Below, piece after piece: positions 11,425 to 20,469 of a DNA stretch of 64,000 bases. Position 1 is the first letter of the stretch; each line of letters opens with the position of its first letter. This stretch comes from Takakia lepidozioides (lineage: Eukaryota > Streptophyta > Takakiopsida > Takakiales > Takakiaceae). Where the stretch lies: the NCBI GenBank assembly GCA_030704615.1, contig CM060732.1:3534001-3598000 (forward strand). The letters are read 5' to 3'. Below the pieces are notes generated by a model that worked only from the letters and a program-made list of their open reading frames with translations, was not told the DNA's origin and did not search any database. The position numbers and the translations under genes are program-made.

Positions 11425-12613
11425 GCTTTTAGCTTCTTCGAAGAATTCGGCTCCAAATCAGCTCCTACTTTCACCATCCTTGGTTCCTCCGGAGTTCCCA
11501 CATTTACTTCTCTCACCTGCTCATCAGCTGTGATTGTCCAACCAGTCACCACTTCATCCTGTAAGCTCACAGTGGCTGGTTCTTCTAGGATTTCTATTTC
11601 TCCTTCTCTTTCTTCATAGAAATGTGATGGGTAAAATGCTGGTTTCTTCTTCCGTTGGTGTTGCTGTCACTACACCACAGCAGATACCTCTCAAACAACT
11701 TAGGCTTTCCAGCCGCATCTCTGCAACTTGCTCCCACTCTGGGTGTGCAGCAAATAGGGTAGCTTCCTGCTCCTCATCCAGTCCTCCCCTCCAGTCATAC
11801 TCTCTGACTCCTCGAGGTCTTCTTGTAGCAGGTAATCTACTAGATTTCTTTGTGGTAATTTGTATCTCGTGCATCCCATTATGCACAGTTAGTAACTGAG
11901 AATTCCAGTCATGGAATACCCTGGCCTGTTTCAGCCACGGACGTCCCAATAATAAGGAATAAGCCTCCATGACTTCATCCATTTTTAATACAGTTACTGT
12001 GATCAGAAAGATCATTTTCTGTATCTGTATCTTAACTCCTCTTATTAATCCAATGGCTGTACACTTCTTTGATCTGCCATTGTTACTGTAAATGGGGCTG
12101 GTTTCATGTTACTTAGACCAAGCTCTTCCTTAATTGGTCTGTCATGATATTTACTCCAGAACCACCATCTATCAGTACATCAGTTAGTTCTGTGCTTCCA
12201 ATTCTCAATTGGATTACTGGCATAGAATCATCAAAGTCCATGACTGGTTCTCGCCCTTCCGGCTTCACATTATAACTGGTCACCTTGCTGTTCAGGTCTG
12301 TGTTTCCTGTCTCTTGGGCAATTCGATTGATTGCCTGATACAGCCTGTGCCTACAATAAGGTGCCACAGCTAATAGCTGTCCAATGGTAATTTCTGCTTT
12401 GGTCTGACATATTACTTCAGCCAAAGTCTCTTCATTACTTTGCATGTCTGCATCTTCTTTTCTCCTTTCTTCCTCACTCTCCTCTTTTTCTCCATCCGAA
12501 TCAGAGGAATCTGCCACAGGAATATCAGTACTCTTTTGCATTTCCCTTATAGTATCTGCCACTTCCTTGTGCAGTTCCTTCTCATCCTTCCAAGTCTCTT
12601 CATCTTCAGGCAT
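11376..12613 (-). pseudogene. PR: Retroviral-type aspartic protease and linker (element 1)
   Basis: The protease cleaves the Gag-Pol precursor. The catalytic region reads VLIDGGSGVNIMTDQL, so the usual D-T/S-G appears as D-G-G, as in some plant Ty3 elements. The downstream flap/ALGR-like region reads YSLLLGRPWLKQARVFHDWN. Blocks are 12613-12113, 12015-11614 and 11570-11376, separated by frame changes. An acidic leader (SSDSDGEKEESEEERRKED) precedes the protease and joins it to gag. Element 2 has the same region in one frame at 36062-37345. Confidence 0.8.
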
Positions 12614-12660
12614 ATCATTGCCACTTCCAGTCTCATCTTCTTCCTCTTCTACTGGAGGTA

Positions 12661-14726
12661 TTAGTTGGCTTTACTTCTTGTTACTATCATTGTACTTACT
12701 TCTGGTACAACACATGGCCTAACCATGTGAGCTGCCACCACTGGGCCCTCATTCACAGGAGCTCTCATCTCATTCTGGTGTCTTATCCAGAATGAACAGG
12801 CTGCCTTGCGATGTCCTGGCTGATTACAATAGTAACATAGCTCTTCACCATTGGGTCCTCGCCCTTGGTCTGGTCTTGGATTATTTCTATAATCCTGATT
12901 CCCGGGCTGGTAATTCCCCCTCGGATTACCCTGATAGTTGCCTCTGGAATTTCCTTGGTAATTCCCTCTTGAATTACCTCTTCCTTCCATGCCATTGTTA
13001 TAACCACCAGACCTACCATAGTGGTCCTGATCATTGCTTCTTCTTGGCTGGGGTTGCACCTGATGCACCCTCACTTGCCTAGGTTCTCTTGCAGCTGTCC
13101 TTCTGTTGTAGTAACAATTCTCAGTAGAATGGTTATCCATTTTACAGATAGTACAGTGTTTCTCCTTCATGTGGCATTCTGTAGTGGTATGGCCTTCATT
13201 CTGGCACTTTGCACACCATACACCCTTCCTCCAATGTGTTGCAGCCTCTGTGGCATACTTCTTCAAGATTTCTTCCAATCTTTTCTCATAGTTATCCCTC
13301 TTCAACTTTTCCTTTCTCTTACTCTTTCTTTTTAGTTCTTGCTCTTCTTCTTCATCTGACTCATCTTCAGAGTCCTCATCTTCCTTTTTCTCTCTCCTGA
13401 GCATTCCCAATTGCTCAATTCTGTTCAGTTCAGTTTCAAATGCCTCCTCCACTGTATTATGGGGTAACATATCCACTTTCTTCTGCAACTCTGGTCTTAG
13501 TCCACTCACAAACCAAGTCTTCTGTAAACCGGGTGCTGGTACTGCAGCCAGCTTTTTCATCATCAATTCCATCTTCTCCATATACTCTTCAACAGTTTCA
13601 TGCTTCTTCTGCTTCAGCTGTTGTAAACTTCCATACACTTCATCCTCAGTTTTACTTGTCCTGAACCTATTTCGAAATGCTGTATTCAAGCCATTCCAGG
13701 TTAGGAAATGATTATCAGGGAATCTTGCATACCATTCACTTGCTTTCTTGATAAGTGAACAAGGAAACAGTCTCATCTTGGCATCATCGCCATTCTCATT
13801 GTTCACTATACACATGTGCTCAAATTGGCTAATGTGTACATCGGGATCCCCTTTTCCTGAATATATTGGAAAGGGTGGTTTTGCCCGTGTTGGTTGTAAC
13901 GCCATCTGTGGCCCTACCTTCTGCCCACTGACAGGTGCTGGCACCCTTGCTGGTGCTGGTCCTTCTGGACCTGTTGTTTTTGTGGTGGATCTTCCACCAA
14001 GTGGTGGCCCTTGAGCACTCCCTGCTTCTGGCCCCACGATATTCACAGTATTCCCAGCTTCAGTTGCACTACTTCCCACACTCCCTGTCCCCCAGAGCCA
14101 GATCCAGGCAGCCCGCCTGATCCCCCTGAGCCGACACCTTCGTTGGCCTGTGATCCAAGTGCTCCACTTGATCCAGGTCCAACGGGTTGGGATGTCCTGG
14201 TTGTAGTCTCAACCTCAGCTGTTGGGTCTACTTCTTCATATTCTTCCTCTTCCAATTTCTTCTCTCTGTTTTCATCCTTCAAGTTCTGCCCTTGGGTTTC
14301 TTCTTCACTCATGTAACTCAACTGTAATGGTGTTGGAGAGTCTGAACTCTCCGTTGGCTCTGCCACATCCTCATCTCCTTCTTCATCTTCTGCTTCAGAA
14401 ACTGGAGTTCCTGCTTTGGTGTTCCATGCCAAACTTTATCAAAGATTTCTGTCAAATCTTTTATCCAAGGATGTACCTCAGATCTTTCACCTCGTGATTG
14501 ATCTTCTTCCTGTACCAATTCCCTTAATCTTTCTTGCAAAGAAACAGAAGGAGTGGCATCCAACTCTAGTTCTTCCGGTATAGGTGATGCACTTTTTGAT
14601 CTTGATGGTGTGAGAGGTCCAGATGATTCCCCTATGTCTATTCCTCTCTCCCAAAGATATGGATAATTAGCTTTCAGATAGCTTTCCTTTTTAATGAATA
14701 TCTTTGTCGTCTAGCTTCTCTTTCAT
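12661..14726 (-). pseudogene. gag: Gag with three CCHC-type zinc knuckles (element 1)
   Basis: Gag forms the particle and binds the RNA. The main 472-residue block (14079-12661) has the retrotransposon-gag core (SEWYARFPDNHFLTWNGLNT, then VEEYMEKMELMMKKLAAV). Three zinc knuckles follow: CAKCQNEGHTTTEC, CTICKMDNHSTENC and CYYCNQPGHRKAAC. An Arg/Gly/Asn repeat (GNYQGNPRGNYQPGN) lies between the second and third. Upstream, acidic and Gly/Ser-rich blocks at 14563-14318 and 14432-14043 belong to the same protein but sit in other frames. The likely start is the ATG at about 14732, matching MSDERE in element 2. Confidence 0.88.
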
Positions 14727-14755
14727 CACTCATGTCCCATGTCTTTCATTTCTTT

Positions 14756-15342
14756 TTAATGTGGCAATAACCAAAACTCTCTTCTGTAATATCTCTCGTA
14801 TATGCCTGGATTTCTTTCAAGCTTCAATGCACCCTTGGCTATACTTGAAGTCTCCGTTACCATATAACCATATGGCAAACAAGTCTGAAAAGCTGTTCTT
14901 GGTGTGAGTTTGATCCACAAAATATCCTTTGGAATCCAATTCTTTACCAGTACAAGCTCTTCATGCATATGAGTATAAACATTCACCTTTCTTTCTTCCC
15001 AGCCTTCAAACTCTACTCGTTTAATGGATAGCAATGCTATCACATAAACAATGTTGGTAACCAACGTGCTCTTCCTCTACAGGCTACCTGATAAATCTTT
15101 ATCACTCCTTTCTCCAGACCCCATTCTGGATCAGCATCATGCACTCGTTTAAGAATATTTTCTTTACATCCGTCTGGCAATTCCAAGAACCTTTGAAAGA
15201 ATTGTTTGGACAATCTTTCTTCCTTCGTTTCACAGGGAATTTGATTCACTTCAAATTCTTTAATGGTCCAACCACCATGATCCCACCAGATGCCTGTCAC
15301 ATCTGGTTGTTCATGTCCCAGTTCCCCAGTATGGTCGCCAAA
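14756..15342 (-). pseudogene. ORF0 upstream of gag (element 1)
   Basis: A ~200-residue region before gag, conserved with element 2 (33893-34480). It reads DVTGIWWDHGGWTIKEFEVN, then LPDGCKENILKRVHDADPEW, and ends REFWLLPH before a stop. One base is missing near 15055 compared with element 2, which splits it. The frame runs upstream through the primer binding site into the LTR, where an ATG lies at 15450-15448. I know no function for this protein. The Trp-rich start and helical middle suggest a folded domain. Confidence 0.6.
15323..15340 (-). other. Primer binding site (element 1)
   Basis: On the minus strand, two bases after the 5' LTR end (...CGACA TT), comes TGGCGACCATACTGGGG. The leading TGG pairs with a tRNA CCA end. 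Element 2 has the identical sequence at the same place. I cannot name the priming tRNA from the sequence alone. Confidence 0.75.
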
Positions 15343-16444
15343 TGTCGCGCGGCTTTTACTCACCCATCCCTTCGCTATCCGAGGCGGAAACTCCAAGATA
15401 GAAGAGTTGGAAATCTCTAAGTACTCAGCCCGCGCAGAACAATCAGTCATGACCTACAGCTAGTGTATCATGGGGGTGTTTCCTATTTGTTCCCTTTTCG
15501 CATTCATCTTAGCTACCTTACCATTGATAATTACGTATTAGTTTCCTTCACTCCTCCATTCAATCCACAGCTTCACTCAGATCTCTCTACACAGTGTGAT
15601 TGTATCGTATAAATATCAGATTATGATTTATCAGGTATCAGGCCGAAGCCATTGTATCTCTATTCTCCTCTACAATATCCCTACGGCTTTGCATCTAACA
15701 AGCATCTACTAATCCTCCTTCATCGTGCTCTCCGATCTCCGCTTCCGCCTGACTCCCAAGTCCTCCCCGAATAATGATCTCATCATAATCCCCGTTCTTC
15801 CCTATCCTCCTATCCGCGGTTCTAACCGTTTCCCTCTCTAACCGTCGTATGTGAACTAACATGTTCCCTTCTCTGGTGTTGTTCCCCACAGTCGTTCCCT
15901 GTCCTACTCTTCGTTCCCTATTATCGTGACAGCTGTGTCAAGCGGTGACTGGCTGTGTTTGGCTGTGTCGGGCTGTGACTGGCTGTGTGTGGCTATGCCG
16001 GGCTGTGACTGGCTGTGTGGGCTGTGTCGGGTGTGATGCTGCTGTGACGACTGTGACGGGCTGTGGGGGGCTGTGTGATGTGCTGTGTGGGCGTGTGTGT
16101 GAGGTGTGTTGATGTGATGTGTTGACTGTGACGCTGTGACGGGCTGTGTGGGGGTGTGACGGCTGTGACGGGTGTTGCTGACTGTGACGGCTGTGTGTGG
16201 GCTGTGTGTGGACTGTGAAGGCTGTGTCTGGGCTGTGTGGCGTGTTTGTTGTTTTGTTGTCGGGTTGTGTGTCGGGCTTGTGTGCTGTGTCGGCTGTGAC
16301 GGCTGTGGGGCTGTGGGGTGTGTAACCCCCTTCTACAGTGCTCTGCTGTCACCCCTAAGGTTCCTGTTGTCTCAGTCTGTGCAAAAATTAAGGGTACCCT
16401 ACAGATCCCGTATAAGTGTCTAAGTCCCCTACAGTCCTCTAACA
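15343..16444 (-). repeat. 5' LTR of element 1
   Basis: A 1,102-bp partner of 2863-3955. It contains a GCTGTG-rich minisatellite at about 15930-16322, differing in length and order from that in the other LTR, and ends CTCTAACA just before ATAAC. As the 5' LTR it should hold the promoter. It also holds the ATG (15450-15448) whose frame runs into ORF0. Confidence 0.92.
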
Positions 16445-16449
16445 ATAAC
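16445..16449. repeat. Target-site duplication, right copy (ATAAC)
   Basis: Pairs with 2858-2862. Removing element 1 and one ATAAC leaves a continuous sequence that resembles 2549-2600, which supports the boundaries. Confidence 0.9.
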
Positions 16450-17525
16450 CAGAAGTACTTAGGCATTACCAGGTCATACCCCCATGGAGTTTTTGTGGTG
16501 TAATACCTTGGATTGGGTCCATTTTGAATATGTACTTTTGTGTGACGATAGAGGCTGCGGCCTGCTCATTGCTTCACAGGTTGAGGGTGGACCAGAGAGA
16601 TTGCGTGGTGGGTCGTGGTGCAATAGGGTTCGGGCTGGGTGTATGAACCAGAAGGGGTAGGAAGTGGAGGGGGCGATGTGGATAGGGTCGTTCGTGGATT
16701 AACTTTGAGTTTGGTGGCGCCAAGCTAAGTGAGGAGGCGGGCCTCTATGATGTACTTTGTATACATCCAATTAATCGATTGATGTAAAATTTTCTGTTGC
16801 TCGTGTGGGTTGCAACTTTGCATATGTGATTTGAACATACTTATGCACATGTGGACCAAATATGAGCTTGAACCAAGTTCATTCAGTGGGTCATTCAAGT
16901 GTTGAAACGAACCAGTACGTGTCGTTGAGACGGAAAAACTGCGTTTTGCCTGCACATGATTTTTTTTTAATTCCATTCTGAAGCCATATGCTTAATGACA
17001 GCATATGTAATGTGCGTGCAAAATTTGGGAGTAAAAAAAAATCATTTGGACCCAGAACCATATTTTGTTCTCTCATTTGCACTCCAAAGTTGAGTTATCT
17101 TCAGCTTCATGCACTCTTCATAAAGAGTTTTGCAAAAGTGACCCTAGGCAAATGTTTTTTTTTTTTGTTTTGTTTTTGTTTTGTTTTGTTTTCTGTTGAA
17201 TCTTTGCACACATATTTAAGCATATGTGGGAAAAAATGAAGCTTGAGCCACATCCGTTTGATGGATGCAATGGCATGAGAGGATTTTCTTTCACATTAAT
17301 AAACAAAATTGGTTGATAGGGTGAACGCGTCCTTGGGGGGGGGAAATGATTTTGTTTGGGTTTGAAACTTTGCATGCGTGACGTTGCGCACATACATGTA
17401 ACCACTGAATGACATATGTGATGCATGCACACATTGAAGGTTGTTTTTTGCATTTCGCTTATAATAAGTTGTTATGGTTGCAATGACACATTATAATATA
17501 TGCCCGTAGGTTCATTTGTTCGTAT
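16450..17525. other. AT-rich non-coding region, probable CACTA flank
   Basis: No coding signal. Loose repeats of a phrase like AACTTTGCATATGTGATTTG followed by ACTTATGCACATGTGGACC recur near 16810-16860, 17200-17230 and 17370-17400. They could be subterminal repeats of the CACTA element that follows, but no terminal CACTA was identified. Confidence 0.4.
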
Positions 17526-18176
17526 CAGAACTTTGTCCATCCCTTCCCGGTCCTTTCTCTTGGCACCCCATCCGAAAACAACCCAAGTACATCAGGTGGG
17601 AGCCGTGGGCGAGACACCGCCCCCACAGCACCGAACGATGATGACGATGACAGTGACAGTGACAGTGACAATGACAACAACAATGAGGATGGAATTAACC
17701 AGGAGGATGTGCAAGCCATGGAGGATCTCTTAATGCATTATGTGGGCGCTGATGCATCCCATGGCGAGGAAACCCGGCCAATCGATGATCCTAAAATGGC
17801 CCCCTCAAATGACATGGAGAGGGAGGCGAGAACTCCCTTGTATGAAGGGGTGAAAGTGAGTCGACTTTCAACAATCTTACTTTTGCTCAATCTTCAAATT
17901 TGATTTGGCACAAGTAATGTTGGGATGTCTGCCATAATGCAAACTATTGCGGACTATATCCTTGCTCCACACTTGAAACCCAAGATGCCACGGTCGCGGA
18001 AAGAGGCGCGCGAAGTCTTGGACTCTGGGCGGATGGGCTATAAGATTTTTCATGCATGTCCATGTGATAAAACCCTATACTACGGAGAGGATTCGCGTCT
18101 CATCAAGTGCCCAAAGTGCAAGAAAGACCGATATCGGGATGATGTCCAAGGGAAAAAAATACCACGCAAGGTATAA
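17526..18176 (+). pseudogene. CACTA (En/Spm) TNP2-like transposase, N-terminal fragment
   Basis: One plus-strand frame, preceded by a possible acceptor (CGTATCAG). An Asp/Ser/Asn-rich acidic run leads into EDLLMHYVG and TPLYEGVKVSRLSTILLLLN. After an in-frame TGA at 17901-17903 it continues FGTSNVGMSAIMQTIADYIL, SRKEAREVLDSGRMGYKIFH, then ACPCDKTLYYGEDSRLIKCP and CKKDRYRDDVQGKKIPRK. The 'ACP-D-LY-GE ... KCPKC ... RY ... KKIP' pattern is the hallmark of plant CACTA TNP2 proteins upstream of the catalytic domain. The catalytic domain is missing. The end at AAG|GTATAAG could be a splice donor. Confidence 0.75.
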
Positions 18177-18206
18177 GCGCCATTCCCCCTCGCATGGAAA
18201 TGGCTG

Positions 18207-18915
18207 GGCAGGGTGGGTGACGTGGCGATTCCGGCGACCGCCACAGCGGCAGTCGCCTGTGTGCTGGGTGACGTGGCGACGGCAACTGTAGCAGTTGCCT
18301 GGCAGCACCCCCCCCCCCCCCCCCCCCCCCCACGAGCGACATTGGACCGCCAATCTGGCGGTCCCGAGCCCCCAAACGGCGACCGCCGCAGCGGTCGCCT
18401 CATGGGTACAAAAACAAAAGGAAACAAAAAAAAAAGGTGGGGACCACCAGTCAGGCGGTCCCGAGCCCCTCATCGGCGACCGCCAAGGCGATCACCTCAT
18501 GGGTACAAAAACAAGTGGAAACAAAAAACCAAAAAGGTGGGGACCGCCAGTCTGGAGGTCCCGAGCCCCCAATCGCCGACCGCCGAAGCGGTCTCCTCGT
18601 GGGTAAAAATAAACCAAGTGGAAACATTAAAAAAAAGAAGGTGCGGACCGCCAGTCTTGCAGTCCTGAGCCCCTAATAGGCGACCGCCACAGCGGTCGCC
18701 TCCGGGGTTAAGAAAAAGAAAAAGAAAAAGAAAAAACCTAAATAAAAGGGACCGCTGAATGGGTAAACAAATTTTTAGAAAGTCTTGTGGTCCCGACCCC
18801 CCAACCGGCGACCGCCACAACGGTAGCCGCAGGGGTACAAAAAAAAAGGAAAAAATAAAAAAAACGATGGGGACCAGGAGCCGGGCGGTCCCGAGGCCCC
18901 ACTGGCGACCGCGTA
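18207..18915. repeat. GC-rich tandem array of paired hairpins
   Basis: About six units with a ~100-bp period from 18344, plus related sequence from 18207. Each unit has one hairpin like GGACCGCCAGTCTGGCGGTCC with arms GGACCGCC/GGCGGTCC, the spacer CGAGCCCCCAA, and a second hairpin with arms GGCGACCGC/GCGGTCGCC (for example 18344-18364 and 18378-18399). An A-rich spacer containing GGGTACAAAAACAA follows. Frames through it are not genes. It lies between the CACTA fragment and an inverted MULE fragment. Confidence 0.85.
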
Positions 18916-18940
18916 GAAATTGATTGAAAGCGTGAACTCA

Positions 18941-19218
18941 ACCTCACAATGTCCTCCGTTGTGGCAATGAGGATGTCCACCAGATGCGTTGCAGAGGAGG
19001 CACGCCAGGATGAATGCACTGATTCGGCCATGTTTGTCGTGGGCATGTCGGTGTCGGAGTCGAGACACATTTCCTGCACAAGCACATGTTGAGGTTACAA
19101 GAAAAGTTACAAATAATGCCAAGAATAATATTCAATGGGACGCGAATTCGTGCAACTCACCTCCCGCATATAGTCGCCGAACTGGAGGAAACGATAATGC
19201 CACCATGCTAGCCAACTG
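18941..19218 (-). pseudogene. Inverted truncated copy of the MULE gene
   Basis: The reverse complement matches 22100-22382 of the MULE/SWIM gene: WLAWWHYRFLQFGDYMRE, an intron with the same GTGAGT donor and GTGCAG acceptor, then EMCLDSDTDMPTTNMAESVH. The intron is retained, so this is a DNA-level duplication rather than a retrocopy. Homology stops at 18941 against the hairpin array and at the assembly gap on the other side. Confidence 0.85.
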
Positions 19219-19718
19219 NNNNNNNNNNNNNNNNNNNNNNNNNNNNNNNNNNNNNNNNNNNNNNNNNNNNNNNNNNNNNNNNNNNNNNNNNNNNNNNNNN
19301 NNNNNNNNNNNNNNNNNNNNNNNNNNNNNNNNNNNNNNNNNNNNNNNNNNNNNNNNNNNNNNNNNNNNNNNNNNNNNNNNNNNNNNNNNNNNNNNNNNNN
19401 NNNNNNNNNNNNNNNNNNNNNNNNNNNNNNNNNNNNNNNNNNNNNNNNNNNNNNNNNNNNNNNNNNNNNNNNNNNNNNNNNNNNNNNNNNNNNNNNNNNN
19501 NNNNNNNNNNNNNNNNNNNNNNNNNNNNNNNNNNNNNNNNNNNNNNNNNNNNNNNNNNNNNNNNNNNNNNNNNNNNNNNNNNNNNNNNNNNNNNNNNNNN
19601 NNNNNNNNNNNNNNNNNNNNNNNNNNNNNNNNNNNNNNNNNNNNNNNNNNNNNNNNNNNNNNNNNNNNNNNNNNNNNNNNNNNNNNNNNNNNNNNNNNNN
19701 NNNNNNNNNNNNNNNNNN
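19219..19718. other. Assembly gap (500 N)
   Basis: Exactly 500 undetermined bases, a conventional placeholder length, so the true distance is unknown. Apparent frames running through it are meaningless. Confidence 0.99.
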
Positions 19719-20469
19719 CTGTCCATGGGGAAGGTGCTTGCACGCTCGCCCCCCCACGCTTCTTCTCAGACGCCGTAATGATTGGTTTGCGCAGCGCATC
19801 TACACAGGTCATATTCCTTCTGACTGCATACCGTTGGCAGTTATTGCGCAAGCCCAGGGGCCGCATTCCGCAGACAAGTTTCATTAACTCTCTGACAGTG
19901 GATTTTTGGGAGAGTGGGCTCCCCGGATTCGTGAATAGGCTTCGTCGCATGCAAAAATCGACCCTGCATTCCTTTCCCTCGCTGCATCCCCCCTTCTCCC
20001 AGGGCGCTTGTCCGAACGCCGTCCTGGCAGTCTTGTGTGCACATCTCCCATGGGCAGTCTTGTGTGCACATCTCCCATGGCCAGAAAACCCGAGCGCTAT
20101 AGTGTACTGCCTCCTCACGAGCATAGAGCTACATTTCCGTGCAGATGGGAGATCTGCCGGGTGATGGAGAAATATCTATGCGTTTGATACCACCTGAAAC
20201 CGGGGTCGGTATTTTTGGAGGAGGAAAGGAAGGATTCAAACGGAGTTGTAGTCGAAAGTATTGTTGTGCTCCACGATGATTTCGGCGACGGCAGGGAATG
20301 GTGAGTTCCACCATCGGACAGCGTCATATACAGGGCTGTTAGGGACTTCATTTGCCTACCAAATGCGCCTTCTATCCTGGCGCCTTCCACGAAACAATCC
20401 GTGAATCAGAGAGTGGGTACCTCAAAGAGATAAGTCCGCAACGAAGTAAATCTAGAGCCGAACCCATCA
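19719..20469. other. Unrecognised sequence before the MULE gene
   Basis: No gene identified. A ~26-bp direct duplication (GTCTTGTGTGCACATCTCCC...) occupies about 20027-20080. On the minus strand, 20340-20240 reads VYDAVRWWNSPFPAVAEIIV, which looks protein-like but stays open only briefly; it may be a remnant of another transposase. Confidence 0.4.

Larger units (their letters stand above)
2863..16444 (-). mobile_element. Complete Ty3/gypsy LTR retrotransposon, Athila/Tat-like (element 1)
   Basis: A 13.6-kb element read on the minus strand. It has two LTRs beginning TG and ending CA, a perfect 5-bp target duplication, a primer-binding-site-like sequence two bases inside the 5' LTR, and a polypurine tract against the 3' LTR. 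The coding order on the minus strand is ORF0, gag with three zinc knuckles, protease, reverse transcriptase, RNase H, integrase, a 30-bp-period minisatellite, and a ~4-kb accessory coding region. RT-RH-IN order makes it Ty3/gypsy. The active-site phrase VFLDDFSVYS and the extra coding region after integrase resemble plant Athila/Tat elements. The LTRs match closely outside their minisatellite, so insertion was probably fairly recent. Frameshifts between gene blocks suggest it is now non-autonomous. Confidence 0.92.

Noticed and set aside
19107-20164. Long frames spanning the N gap
   Set aside because: Open only because N codons are unreadable.
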